From NCBI GenBank assembly GCA_001692895.1, contig KV748178.1, forward strand, positions 4,016,536-4,080,535: 64,000 nt of DNA, read 5' to 3'. Below, piece after piece: positions 12,170-26,200 of the stretch; the stretch's first letter is position 1; each line of letters begins with the position of its first letter. The DNA is from Cenococcum geophilum 1.58. Lineage: Eukaryota > Ascomycota > Dothideomycetes > Gloniales > Gloniaceae. The notes below the pieces were generated by a model. That model saw only the letters and a list, made by a program, of their open reading frames with translations, made no database searches and had not been told where the DNA came from. The translations under genes were made by a program, and so were the position numbers.

Positions 12170-15100
12170 AGATAGCTATATTAGGGCTTTAGGGCGTTCT
12201 TGTCCCTATACTCCTCCGGTAACTTATTATCTTTATTATACTAGCATTTTATCTACTTATTTAAGTACTTTAGGGGTTTAAATATGTTAGGGTATTAGTT
12301 ATAGAACTCTTTAAGCTTCTAGGGGCAGCCTATAAAGTTTTATATAGGGTATTAAGTTAGGTCCGGGTTATAGCCCTTCTATTAAACACGGTATTTTAAT
12401 ATTCCCCATACTATCTTATAGGCCAGTATTTTATTAACTTCCTATTCATTATTACCGCTTACTTAAATTAGTAAGAGAGGCTCGTTCTTTTATCTAGACA
12501 ATAGGTCATTTATAGCTTTCTATAACTTATTTAGCGAGAAAATAGAGTACACCTTAATTAAATCTGGGAGCTTTACCTTATACAAGTTGCCTAACTTCTT
12601 AAGAACCTTATATAGTCCTGCTATCTAGTAGTCTAACTTATAGCTAGGTTATTCGGTCTTTTAATTCTTTATTATAACCTAGACTATATTACTAGGGGTA
12701 AAGTTAGGCTCTTAACGGTGTTTATTTGCCTACTGTTTTATTAACCTTTAGGCTTTTCCTAGGTTCTTATAGGCTACTATTTAAGCTTCCTCTAAGCGTT
12801 TAATGTACTGTTGGGCCTTACTATAGGATAGCTTCTCTTATATAGTCTAGGGTTCTTCTAGCTTTTTTTAATTAAAGCTTATATGGGGTAAGTATTCTAT
12901 TTCTAGCTAAATTGGGGTAAATCCTGTAAAGTTATAGGGTAGAGTCGCTTAGGCGTAGTCTATTAAAGGTAGCAGTTTAAACTAGTTATTTTAGAAGTAG
13001 TTAATAAAGGGCCTAAGCCTCTAGTCTAGGTACTAATTTATAATCTCCGTCTAGCCGTTTATTTGGGGGTGGTAAGCTATAGAAAGCTTTAGCTTAATAT
13101 CTAAGATTTAGGTAAACTTATTCTAGAAGGCCAATATAAACTATAGCTTATAATTAGACACGATAGTATTTAGTAGTCTATAAATTTGGTAAACGTAGTA
13201 GATATATAGCTGGGCTGCTTTTTTAGCATTAATGTTCTTATAATAGGGAAGGGAGAACAGGCGTTTACTAAAGCGGTCGACTATAACTATAACTATATTA
13301 TATCCGTTACGGTCTATAAGTAGCTTATAAAAGTCTATAGAGATATACTACTAAGGGCGCTCTAGTATTAGGAGTGGCTTAAGTAGTCCTAGGGTTTTAT
13401 CCTATAGGGTTATAGCTCTCTAGTAGTCTTTACAGTTCTGTATATATTAGTTAATATCCACAACTATTCTTAGCTAGTAGTAGCGGTAATTAATGATTTT
13501 ACGTGTCTTATTCTTGCTAGGGTATGCTATAAAAACTTAGTAATAAGCTTTACGGATTAGTTTAGTCCGTAGGTTATTAACGTTAGGGACTATAAGCCGC
13601 TCCTAGTATAGGAGCAATCCTTCCTCCGTTTTAAAATTGGGGTTTCCTTTTACAGCTTAGTCGCGGAGGGCCTTTAGGGCGTTAGCTATGCGGTTTACAG
13701 TTAAAAGGCGGTTAATTAGCCCTATTAGTTTATTTAAGAACTCCTTTATTAGTACTAGCTAGTTTTACTAGGAGTCTAGCTTCCTAAAAATCCGTGGGTT
13801 AAGCTGTTTAGGGTAGAGGAGGGCGCGCGTCTAGTATAGGGTCTTTAGCTTATCCTAGGGTCCTATATTTTATTCTCTTTAGGTTAAGGCATTAGCCTTA
13901 AAGTTTTACTTACTAGAATAATATATAATTATAAAGAAGAATTATAAGAGTATTTCGGCCTACTAGGCTTACTGTTTAGTAAGCTGCTTTATAGTTATAA
14001 AGTACTCTAGGGCTTTATAATCTATATATATCTTAATCCTAGAGTTTATACCTTTTAGCTCTACGTGCTATTAAGATAATAATTAAATAATAGCTAGTAT
14101 TTCTTTGTCGTGTACTTTATAGTTATACTTAGCTAGGTTTATTATTTTTAAGAAGAAGGTAATAGGATACTATTTACCGTCCAGATATAGCTGTAATAGA
14201 ATTCCCGCTATAACTCTATTAGAAGCGTCCATTTCTAGCATTAATTTAAGGTCTAGGTTATAGTAATAAAGGATTAAGAAAGAGATAAGCCGATCTTTTA
14301 TCTCTTTAAAGGCCTTTATATAGTTATTATTAAAGATAAAAGGCGTGTCCTTCCTAGTTAGTTAAATAAGAGGTTTTGCTATAATTCTATAATTATAGAT
14401 AAACTAGTGGTAGAAGTTATAAAAGCTAAGGAAAAACTGGATCCCTTTTACTATATAAGGGGGCTTTTAGTTATAGATTGCCTCTACCTTCTTAAAGTTA
14501 ACCGTAATTCCTTCTATAGTTACAATAAACCTAAGGTACTTTATACGTTTTACCCCAAACTTATATTTCTTAATATTAACTTATAAGCCCGCGTTCCGTA
14601 GTCTCTTTAGGATCTTCTTAATATAAACTTAATACTTAAGTTCGTCATCTAAGTATATAAGAATATCGTCTAGGTATACTATACAGAATTCGTCTAGGTA
14701 ATTAAAAAGAATATTATTTATATACCTTTAGTACGTAGCTAGTCCGTTTATTAGTCTAAAGGGAAGAACTTTATATTTATAAGAGCTACAATAGGTATAG
14801 AATATAGTTAAATCTTTAAATACAGGGTTTATCCTAATTTAGTAGAAAGCTTAATAGATAACGTACTTTATAAGCGAGTCGCGTATATAAGGGAGTCGCG
14901 CACTGCAAAACCCCACCAAAATCGCGATTTTTTGACCCTAGTAAAATCAACCAATTCTTAATAATAATTAATGCAAATTTAATAGCGGCCTATCAATGTA
15001 ATAANTAACTTATATTAGAAGTATTNGAAATCTTATATAAGCGGAAGTAGNTTAAATANNAAANNNNNNNNNNNNNNNNNNNNNNTTTNNTATTTAANCT

Positions 15101-17900
15101 ACTTCCGCTTATATAAGATTTCNAATACTTCTAATATAAGTTANTTATTACATTGATAGGCCGCTATTAAATTTGCATTAATTATTATTAAGAATTGGTT
15201 GATTTTACTAGGGTCAAAAAATCGCGATTTTGGTGGGGTTTTGTAGTGCGCGACTCCCTTATATACGCGACTCGCTTATAAAGTACGTTATTAAGTTTAG
15301 TAAAGATCTTTACCTAGCTTAGGCGTGTAAAGGTTTTATTAATTAAAGGAATAGAATACTAATCCTTTTAAGTAATAGCGTTTAGCTTTTAATAGTTAAT
15401 ACAAAAGTGGAGGCCTTTATTAGGCTTTTTTATAAATAAGATAGGGGAAGTAAAAGGGGCTTAACTTAGCTTAATAAACCTTTTATCTAAGTTATTAATT
15501 AAATACTACTTTATTGCTTTTAGCTTATCTATTAATTATTAGTAGAGGGGGCTATAATCTAGTAAGTTATTGGCTTCTAATTAAATCTTATAATTATATA
15601 TCCAGTAAGGGGGTAACTTATCTAAAGCTGCCTTTAAGAATGCATCCTTATAATTTGTATAAATAGTAGAAAGGAGGCGTTTAACTAGTTCCTTATTAGT
15701 CTCCTTAGCTAGCTCTTCCTCCCTATTATTAATAATTCGGTTAATTTTATATAGGCTTATTATAAAGACCTCATTGTCCTTTTGGTATATATTAAAGTAG
15801 AACACTATAGCGCTAATTGCGGTAATATCTATAGTAGGGGGGTTATATAATAATAGGGGCGTATATAACTTTATAGACTTTTAGGGCACTAGCGTTATCG
15901 TTACTCCTTTTAACTCCTATTATATCTTTTAAAGGTCATCCCTTATATCCTATTAATGCGTTCTTTTCTATACCAGTTAAATCTACGCGATTTAGACGTC
16001 GTTTACGTCACTATCTGTCCCACTTCTATATATAAAGTCCTTCTTAAATATAGCGCTTTGGGAGAGTATCTTTATTAGTATAAAGTTCTTTCTAGATTTA
16101 CGGCGGGTGTCTTCTTAGATAAAGGCTAAATTACGGGCCAGAATATTCTGCTAGTAGGTAAAGTTAGCCCTTACGGCTAGTGTCTTACGGTTAGTTCGGA
16201 TCTCCCTAATAAAGGAGAATAACCTTAGTCTATCCTCTGGCTAGACAAACTATCTTTATTATATATTTAACCAAATATTAAAATAGGATATCTATTTTTG
16301 TCTAAGGATTATATTATAGGACTCTAGGTCTAGGATATAAAAGGGGATACTATATTAGCGTCGTCCGTTAAGAGTAATATATAACTTTAAGATATAGGTA
16401 ACGGGCTAACCAACTTAGCCGTTATAGCCTTTTACCTAAATAAGCTTCTCTAATTAGAGGGCTTCTGTATTTAGAAACTTTGCAATATTATTTATATAGG
16501 CAGTATTTATAAAGGTAAAGCTATTTACTCTAGTGTTAATAAGGGCGGTTATATTAACTCTATATCTATTTTAAGATACTATATATAAAACTATAAAATG
16601 CTTTCTACCTATTAACTAAGATTAATTTCTTTAAGATTAATTGGGTACCCTAGGGGGGAGTCTTTCCCTAGGGTTCTTTTTTTCCTAACTTATTAAACGT
16701 TTCTCCTTCCTCTATCTCCTTAATATTACCTATATCCTTTAGCTCCAGGTAAGATAAGGTAAAGTAACTATCTTTATTACAGTTGTAGTATATAGCTAAG
16801 GCAGGGTTAATTAGAGTATTGCGGCGAATATTAGTTAATAGCGTAGTATATAGCTGGTTAGGCGTCGCTTACTAGTGCGTAGTTATAACCGCTTTTAATA
16901 TAAGAGTAGTTATAGCTTATCTTCCTACTCTAGCTCCTATAGGTATAGCTAGCGAGTTCTAATTGCTATAGAGTTACTTCTGCCGATTAGGATAGGCTTT
17001 AATCCGCTTTAGTTCTAAGTCTAATAATAAGTAATAAGCTGCGAGTCTATTATAAGTCGGTAGGTTGTCTAAGGTTATAGCAATCTTCATTTATAGCTAA
17101 ATTATTAGCTTATTGTATAGGTCTAATTAGTAGTTCTTAAGGGGAACCTAGCCTTCTCCTATAAGGTATAGGAATTAAGTCTAGAATTTAGTAAAGGGTT
17201 AATTCGGTTTTATTATTAGGCGATTATAGTTATACTAGGCGTCCTATACTTTATTTAGGTTAATATAGATAGCCGCTAGGTGCCGTATTATCTTATTAAC
17301 AGATATAAATTAGATAGGGGAGTTATCCTCAAACTTAGCTTAAAGGTGCCGTTAGGCGTCCCCAGTGGTTTAACTAAAGAGGTAGAGCATTTTAGCTTCT
17401 TTAAAAAGGAAATAATTATAGTTAACGCGGAGCTTTTCTTGTACTTAAATCCTCTAATTCTTAAAGGTAGGGTCTATTCCATTAGATAGTAGTAGGGGGT
17501 TAGGGAGCTTAATGGACTTTAATTACTTTATTATTATATCCGTACTCCCTAGTATATCGTATTTAGTGGAGTAAATAGGTCAGCTAGGGCTCTAAGAAGG
17601 GGAAGTTAGGCTATTTTATAGGGCTATAAGGCTTTCTAAGATCTCTTATAGGGTCTCTTTTATATTTCTTACTTTAAGATAATTGGCTTTCTAGCTAGTT
17701 GTAAGGGCGCGAATCTGCTTACGTACGTCTATAATATTATTATTATCTTTAATTTCTAATCCTAATTAGATCTTAGGTTCCTCTTAGGTAAAAGTAGCTC
17801 TCTTAAATAAGCTTGCTTTAGGTGCCATTATTAGCTTCCTAAGGTTCGTTAGTATTATANGCTTTAGTTTTAATTCTGGGGGTATAGGTCTAGTCCTATC
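12170..17900 (-). pseudogene. gag-pol of family-2 gypsy
   Basis: In minus-strand order: gag about 17900-16800; a zinc knuckle at about 16800-16755 reading YYNCNKDSYFTLSY, with Y in place of the first and last C and of H; protease region about 16560-15830; RT about 15480-14340 with an unusually intact YLDDILIY at about 14690-14665; RNase H about 14330-13850; integrase about 13560-12400; and a chromodomain-like tail (PLKYLNK) near 12250. Domain edges are estimates from motif positions. The RT is split by the palindromic MITE at 14861-15288. RIP stops occur throughout, so no product is expected, although the YLDD residues happen to have escaped. Confidence 0.8.
14861..15288. mobile_element. 428-bp near-perfect palindromic MITE
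   Basis: Both ends read ACGTACTTTATAAGCG as inverted copies, and the two arms of about 200 bp mirror each other up to a central run of N (about 15053-15092). It is flanked by TA on both sides, and the empty site is visible in the sister copy near 33410 (AAACTTAATATTTATTAAGC). TA duplication and ACGT ends suggest a Tc1/mariner-type origin. The arms keep CA dinucleotides (for example CACTGCAAAACCCCACC), unlike the host. The Ns are probably a hairpin sequencing failure. Confidence 0.88.
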
Positions 17901-18058
17901 TAGCTTATAAGGTGGGATATTATCTAGGCCTCCTTAGGTAATATAGAGTTGTTTTAGTGTCTAAGTATAGCGCGTTAATACATCATTACAGACGAAGTTT
18001 CTTTAGGGTGGAATATTATTAAGGCCTTCCCAGGTAAGGTAGGGTAAGCTTAGTATAA

Positions 18059-18259
18059 TATCATGGCTTAAATAAATGCCTCTAAACCGAAGCTTAAACG
18101 AATACTGTATTACAAAGATACTAAGCTAAGGAGAAGGAAAAGGGGTTACTAGGACCGATGTAAATAAATATATATAGTAAGCCGCCAAGGCGCCAGCTTT
18201 AGGCGAGCCAATCGTAAATTAGTAGGATTTGGCAGGTAACGTATAATAGCGCCGTTACA
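18059..18259 (-). repeat. 5' LTR of family-2 gypsy
   Basis: 201 bp, partner of 11667-11867, followed directly by the TSD CTTAC and the resumed gag frame of the host element. Confidence 0.9.
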
Positions 18260-18264
18260 CTTAC

Positions 18265-21200
18265 TAATTAACTCCAGAAGCTTAATCTTAGGACGGTTAA
18301 ATTAGTAGGCGTTATATTTTTAATGCTGTTCCTAAATAGGATTTGCTAAGATCTAATATAGTATATATAGCTCTTAAATAGGGCGTTAATATATTAAGAA
18401 CAAATAGACCTATAACTGGTACTAGGTAATAATAAACCGCAGCCACCCTATAAGGGAGCGTTATAAAAACAATATAAGCCGGACCTAGGAAGGTATAAAG
18501 GGCTAGGGAACTTTAGCGTATACTAGATATAAAATCAGACGTATTATAGATGTAGGGGTACCTACTATTTTATTAATTAATGTCTATAGCTCTAAGAGTT
18601 AGTTTATTATAATTTCTTATATATAAATAAAAATAACTAAATATACGCTAGAATACGTAAGCGCCTAGGAAATATAATTCTGTATTTATTAAGTAATAAT
18701 TAAATCCAGTTTCTTAAAGACTAGCTAAGGTAGAACGCGAATATTAATCCTAATATACTAGTAATAGGTATCTAACTAAAGGCAGCTTCTGTAGAGCTTA
18801 TAAAGGGTAGTAACGCTAAAAGTAAAGAGGAACTTAGTAAGTCCTAGGAAGATATATACTAAGTAAAGTCAATATATATTAATTTAGTAGGGGCCGCAAC
18901 CTAGTTATAGCCTACGCTATAGGTATATAATCTTAGGAGACCGTAAGGGAAAGTAAGGGTAATAAAATAGCCTTTAAAACCATCTAGTCCGTAACTGGCA
19001 ATAGTTTAAAATGTATAACTAAAAGGACATGTCTAAATTATACTATAGCCCTAATAGTAGGCCCCTTTACTACTGTTAAGTAGTAATAAGGTTAATAAAA
19101 TAAACTATACTAAATAGCTAAGACAGGCGGAGTAAATAGTAGATATAATAATAATAGCTAAGGTATTATAACTAAAGCTAGTTAGGATAATAGATATACT
19201 AAAAGGAAACGTTTTAGGCTTAACCGTAATAGCGGACAAGATCTTATTAAAAACTATTAAAGTTACTATTAGTAACTGCCTTATAATACTTAGTAAGCTA
19301 TAGTTAGTAAGGGCTAGACTAGCAATAAAACAAACTGTAATAGGTTAGGTGTCTTATATTATTTAATTAAAAGATAGTAGAGTTAAAATAAGGGTTTTGA
19401 CGTCCTATAAGGATATAATATTCTTTAAACTAGATAAAGGCCTTAATATAGATAATAGTTTGGGAAATATATAACTGGTGCAACTGCTAGGATTATATCT
19501 AGGGTTACTTATAACCCGGCGTATTAGGATAAGAAAGATATTAAGAATAAAAAGGAGGGAAATAAGGTGCGGCTCTAACACGGGCGTTTACTATTTTAGA
19601 TATCCGCTAAATAGAGCTATTGGTAAAAAAAGGAATATAATATTAGATGGAGAGAGCTTAACAGTAAAACGTTAAAGGAAGTTCTAAAGAAATACTTAAG
19701 GAAGAATCGGAAGCTAGTATTTAAAGTAAAGGTTAAGTCCCTTATATATTAAATATTAAAAATAATAGATTTATTTATAATATAAATAGAAAGCTACTAG
19801 AGTAAGGCCTAACTAAACGCTATAAATATAGCAACTGTATATAAATAAAAGGCAGATAAAGTCTACCTAGTTAATTTATTAGTATTAGATAGAATAGTTA
19901 TAGGAGGCATAATAAAATAGTAAGAGGTAGCCTTATATTAATAGAAGGCGTCTATCTAGAAACTGCCTCTTAGTCCGTATAATTATTTTCTTAAGCTATA
20001 ATATACTAAGCTGGCTTATAGGGCGTAACTAAAGCTAAAATAACTAGAGCGTATAATTATAGGAGATATTTAGCTAAGAGAATAAGAAATCCTTAAGGCT
20101 ATATTATTTAACTAAGAAGAGGCTTTAGTATAGGAGTTCTCTAAGATAGGTCGTATTAGTCGGGACATAACTCTACCACTAAAGATTAAGACTATGCTGT
20201 ATAAAGCATAGTAGGTATTAAACTTTCCTATAATAATGGCCTTATAAGGAGAAGTAATAAATATATTATAAAAATAACTAGCCTAAGGAACTCTAGAATA
20301 TTGCAAAAGCCTATATAGGAACCTATAGTTTCTTATAAGTAAGAAGGAATATAAGAAATACTAACTAATTAATATAGCAATAAATATTAACTGAGTGACT
20401 ATTAGGGACGTAAATTTGCCGCTATATACTAATAAGTTTTCTAAGGAGTTTATAGGGTATAAGGTTATATCTCTAATGGATTTCTTCTTTAGCTATAACT
20501 AATTAGAGCTAGATATAGAAAGTAGAAACCTAATAGCTTTTATAACACCTTTAGGACTTTTATAATAAACGATGGTACCTATAGAAGGTATAAATTCGGT
20601 AGCCTAGTTTATAAGAACAATTACTAAAATCCTAGAACAATATATCCCACACTATACCTTACTATTTCTAGGTAATATTATAGTAAAAGGCCTACAGATA
20701 GTATATAATAGAGAAGAAAGTCTTTTAGGTATGCGTAGATATATTCTAGAATATATTATATAACTAAACGGAGTACTTATAGATTTAGAGCGAGCTAGGT
20801 ATATAATCTTAGGCGTAAAGTCTTACTTCTATAAAGATAAGATTATAGTAGTTAGTTACTGTTATAATAGAAAAGGATAATATTTAGGAGAGTTAAAAGT
20901 CGTAAAGATTATTTACTAGAGAGACTATAAAGATATTATATCTACTTAAGCATTTCTAGGAGTTGTTATGCACTACTAAATATAGGTAAAGAACTTTGTA
21001 ATTAAGGCAAAGCCAATCTTCTAACTGCTATAAGTAAATATTCCGTTTGTATAGGGTATATAGTAGGTTACCGCTATAAAGACTCTAAAGTATATAATTA
21101 CTACCGCGCCTATATTAGTTTAACTAGATTATAGTAAGGGGGCTAGGCTAATTATTCTTACTATTAATAGATGTAAGAATAGGTGGGGGTGCGGCCTTAT

Positions 21201-23110
21201 ATAACTGGATATATAAGGTTATTATTACCCGTATTAATATAAGAGTAGTATTTAGTCTTAAGCGGAATAGAAATATAACTTAGGAAAGCTTAAGTATTAG
21301 GCGTTATTATATACATTAAAGAAGTATCACGTATACCTATACGGCGTTTACTTTATAGTTAAGACAGATATAAATACCTTAGTTGTATAACTAAATTATA
21401 CTGCCATTAATCTACCTGGACACTTAATAATAAGATAGCTAGCATAGATCTAACTATAGGACTTTAATATTAGATATATACTAGGAAAGAAAAATAGCCT
21501 AGCTAACGGACTTTTATAATAGCTACTTAATAGTAAACAACCTAATAAGCTAACTAAGGACATTAAAGAGTTTATTAACTATAAGCTAAGTGCCTTAGAA
21601 TACTTAGCTAGCCCTCTTAAAATAAAAGCGGATCTACTATTAAAAGATTTATATTTAGAAGAATCTTAAAAAATTATAAAATGGCTAGTAACCTTGTAGC
21701 ATTTAGAGGAGATAAATACTAAGGAATTTAAAAGGTTTAAATGGAACGCGCTAAAGTTCCTAGTACGTAATTAACAGCTCTTTTGCTAATAGTTAAAGAA
21801 TATACTAATATAAAGAGTAGTTAATAATAAGACGACTTAGTAAAAGATTATTAAGAGTCTTTATAATTAGGGTAGATATTATAAATAAAAGGGAATATAC
21901 TAGAGGATCTTAAATTAGTATTAGTAGCTAGGGCTATAGGATTAGATATTATAGTATATTAAGTTATGCCTATAATACTAGGGGTAATAATTAGGGTAGG
22001 AAGAAGAAGTAATATACCCTATATAGGAGTTTACCTTATAGCAATAAGTAGTAGTGGATATTACGTATATACCGCCAAACCGTCTTAAATTCTAGTACCT
22101 AGCTATTGCTTAAAAGTATATATCTAGATGGGTAGAAGCTTAGGCCCTTTAAAGTAAGGATGTAAAGAGTATAGCGAAGTTCCTCTATAAAGATATTATC
22201 TGCTAATAGGGAGTATTTAAACAGCTCTCTATAAATAGTAAAGGAGAGAATGCTAATATTACCGCTACGCTCGCAGAGCTCTATAACGTTAAAAGGGTTA
22301 TAGCTTCCGTATATTACTTATAGGGGTAAAGCTTTATAGAGCGAGGTCATAAACCTATAATAGACGCTTTAGCGAAGATAGATAGCTTATAGCTAGATAA
22401 TCTTTATACCGTCTTATAGGCTAATAGAATAACTATTAAGAGGTTTACGGGAATAACGCTAGTAAGAGTTATATACGGGTATAAGCATATCCTTTTTATT
22501 AAACTCTGTATACCTACCTAGTAAATACTACCTTAGTAAATAGTCCGGACTACTATAGAGCTGCTAGCACTTCGCGTAAAATAGTTTAACTAAAGAGACG
22601 CGGATATATAAAAGGCTATTACGCGTATAAAATAACTAAGGGTAATAAATAAGGAGTATTTTAATAATACCTATTATATTTACTAGGATGGGTTTAAGGT
22701 TAGAGATATAGTTATACTCTATAATATGCAGCTTAAGTAAGATTATTCTAGCAGTTATAAGTTAGATCTAAAATAGCTAGGCCCGTTCTATATACGTAAG
22801 AGTTACCCTTATAAAGGGTAGTACTTAATTAAGGATTTTAACAATACGCCGTTCTGCGATTAAACTCTAGAAAATAAATTAAAGAAGTTCTATTAATAAT
22901 AGATATTTAAAGTCTGCTAGGAAGACTAGCTTAACCAGTTAGGTAGAATTATACTATAAAAAATAACAGTAGAGCTAGAGCCTAAGGAAGATATAAAAAA
23001 TCTACAAGTATCGCAACGCTACGTATTTTAAGAAGTGCGCGTTTTAGAAAGATTATTTAATAGAACTAAGTATAAAACGTTTAACTAAGGGACAATTAAG
23101 TTCTAAGGTA
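18265..23110 (+). pseudogene. gag end and pol of the large gypsy element
   Basis: The frame resumes after the TSD. A zinc knuckle near 18545-18590 reads YYRCRGTYYFINXC (first C and H both changed to Y). The protease/linker region spans about 19000-19480. RT at 20380-20800 shows RDVNLPLYTNKFSKEF, GYKVISLMDFFF, FITPLGLL and a catalytic FLGN where FLDD is expected. RNase H near 21300-21500 reads YLYGVYFIVKTDINTLVV and RYILGKKNSLANGL. Integrase at 22050-22500 shows VVDITYIPP, LSINSKGENA (second D changed to N) and FIERGHKPIIDALAKI (catalytic E kept). The coding ends near 23100 in a purine-rich tract, GGTAGGGGAGGGGATA. Stops are RIP-type. Confidence 0.82.
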
Positions 23111-23219
23111 GGGGAGGGGATATAGATAATAGCCGCGTAATCCGTTTATTTATTTACCGTATTTCCTAAAGCTCTTTCTATTACACTTTCTTATTTACTT
23201 TTTTTAGTTATAGGAATCT

Positions 23220-26200
23220 AATGCGTGTTAACAGTAAGGTAAGGATAGAGGAATATTTACGTATAACTATCTAGTATTATTTACTATAAAGATATTAGTT
23301 TAGTTACTACCTTTACTAAACTAATAGTGATTTTCTATCCTAGGGATGGAAAATTATAATTAGTCTATTTAACAATTAGAGCCAGTAAAACTCCATACCG
23401 CTACCTAGATTTAGTAGACTATTTAAATTAGGAAACCCTCTTTAAAACTTTACCTTTTCGCCCTTAATAAACCTTAAATATAGCCGCGATTAGTTAAAGT
23501 TATAAATTAAATAGAATTAATAATAGTATATTTATTATATCTTTATCTAGTAGACCTCTAGTACTATATAAGGGAGCTAAATAATAGATTAGTAATGTCT
23601 TTGCAGAAGTTAGAGGCTTTATAGTTAATTAGCGTTAGGTAGTACTCCTCTAAATCTATAACGAGATTCTACTCTCTTAAGAAAACTACATAGATGCTAC
23701 TAGTGTAGTAGTTAATTTTATTAACTAGAATAATAGGTTGTAAGCATCTTTAGAAAAGGACGCGTTCTTATTAATCTTTAAGGATATCTCTAACGTTAGT
23801 AAGATAGTAAAAGATTAAAAAAATTAGTATAATAAAGCTAGAGAAACTATCTAAAAGTTCTAGGGATAAAGTATTCTTAATAGGCTATTTAAATATATAG
23901 TCTTCTACTACTTCCTTTTTACTACCTAAAAGCTTACCATCTACCTACTTTATAAAGTAACAGCGTAAGTTAATAAGGCTCTAATTAACAGGCTTAAATA
24001 TCTAGGACGTAGTATTAAGAATATTATTTAACTATAGCTAACTAACTTTGCGCTCGCGCCTAGGATATTAGGAAAGGTAATATTAGACTAGGTAGTAAAT
24101 AAGTATAGCTTAGAAAGATACTTAACTAGCTTTTTTATTCTAAATAAGGACCTATCGCCTAGAAGTAAAAGACTAACTACTATAGGACTAGAGGTTACTA
24201 ATGTCGGAATTAGATAAGTAGGAGAGAGCTTAGCTCTTATACTATAAATATATTTATAATATACTTCTAACATAATAAATCCCTTAGCCTTTTAGCCATT
24301 AACGCCTGTTTAAGAAGGAGGCGTTAGTATTATACTAAGCCCATCCCAATAAAGATTACCTATATTAATTAACTTACCTTTATTATCTATAAATAAGAGC
24401 ATTCTCGCAGCTAAAACGCCTATTAGCTCGCCCCCGCGACTGCCAGTATCTTTATTAAGAAGGAATCTAAAAATAGAACTAATAATTGCTTACCTAAAAG
24501 TAGGAGGGCTAGGAGTAGAAGCAATATTTAATAAAAATATTATTAAGCCGGGAGATAATATGGAGTATATTAAGGAGGTTATAGATACTATAATGGCAAT
24601 CTATATAAAATAAGGATATAATTATAAGGATAATATACCCACTTATTTTAAGGCGTCCCGAAACTCAACTACTAAAATTAAACTAACTAAGGTAATAAAG
24701 CTCCTGCGTAGTTAGTATAGGGCGGCTAGTTTAAATCTAAAGATATATAAGGTCTGCTAAATATATATATAAGTAATAGGAGAATATATAGGTTTAGCGA
24801 TAAAAGGTTTAAATTATACCGCACTGTGTTATAGACTCCGCTTAATATATTACGCTTATAACTATCTCGGCACTATAAAGATAGACCCTACTATATACTT
24901 CTAGTTTAGAAAGGCTTATAAACCTCTAGTTCTATCTAACTCCTTAAAACTATATAAGTTTATTTATAACTCGGCACTAAGGTTTTCCTATAACTAAGAG
25001 ACTTTACTTAATTAGATGCTACTACTAAATAACTAAGATATATAGGAGTAAGAAGGATCCGTAGTTTTGAACATATTTAGATAGTAGTAGGATTTTAGCA
25101 TCTTAGCAATAATTGATAAAGAAATGCGTATATACCGCTATTATTAGCGTCTAATTAATAGGCGGCCAAATTACAGCTAGTTAAAAACAATAGTCTATAG
25201 TCTCTGCTAGCAGCTAATAAGGTAGGATTCTTAGTATTACCGTCTCTATTACGCTCTTAGGCCTAACAGCTAGTGGCGTCTTATCTCTTACCCTTATTAT
25301 GCGAAATTCGCTATTAAGGGAGACTCTACAGCGTTTTGCTTTATTAATATTAATATTCCCTCTCTCTTAGAAAGTGGATGCGGTGCTAATATAATCTAAA
25401 GAAGCGTTTCTCTAGATAATAAGACTAAGGATAATTGTACAATTATCCTACCTAGCTTGCATTACTACCTAGAATTATGGTAGGAGGATTTTAAGGCGTA
25501 AGGATTAACTAAGGGCGACGGATTTGTTTATAAGATCTCTAACTAAGACTAGACTACTAAAGACGTAGAAAAGTATATAATTAACTAGGTGGCTTAGCCA
25601 TATAAGAAAGGAGACGTGCGTATAACCATGTCTTACCTTCCTTATAAAGCGAAAGGACCTTTAACCGGAACTCGGCGAATAATACTACTATAGTTTATTA
25701 GCATTTAGGACGATTATAATAACCCTAAGGTTATAAAAGGAGGGACTTAAGTAGAGCTGGTAAATACTTACTAAGACTTAAAAGTACTACCCCGCACGCT
25801 ATCCGGACATGCCAATCTTTATAGCGTAATTCTATATCGCTTTCCTGCTATAGTTAAGCTAACCGCTACTAGTACCTTATTTAACGCCCTTTTAGGTAAA
25901 CAATAATAGGATTCCCCAGCGGTAATTTAAGATTATAACCTTCTTCTTAATGGCAATAAGAATAAAGTTAGGAGATGTATGCATTCCTACCGCCTTAGGG
26001 CTGTTAAAAACTATAAGGATGCATTTGAGCTAATACGTGCGGCTAAAATAGAGCGCTTTAATAGCCGCTTATACTTCTATTGTGTTAATAATAGAATTAA
26101 TCCTTTAGCTATTACGGTAGATCTAAGTAGGGTGCCTCTTGTTATTATAGAAGGGCAGAGTGATATAGAGTTGCTTAAAGAATTATGGGACAGAATTAAG

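Larger units (their letters stand above)
11667..18259 (-). mobile_element. Complete nested gypsy element (family 2)
   Basis: A 6593-bp element with 201-bp LTRs at both ends and a perfect 5-bp TSD CTTAC (11662-11666 and 18260-18264). Coding is on the minus strand. LTR termini are TG/CA type with RIP changes; the inner side of the left LTR carries a polypurine tract (AAAGGGGGG on the minus strand). It interrupts the gag of the large element and itself contains a 428-bp MITE. Without the MITE and its TA the element is about 6.16 kb. A second, 5'-truncated copy of the family lies at 32802-36794. Confidence 0.92.
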
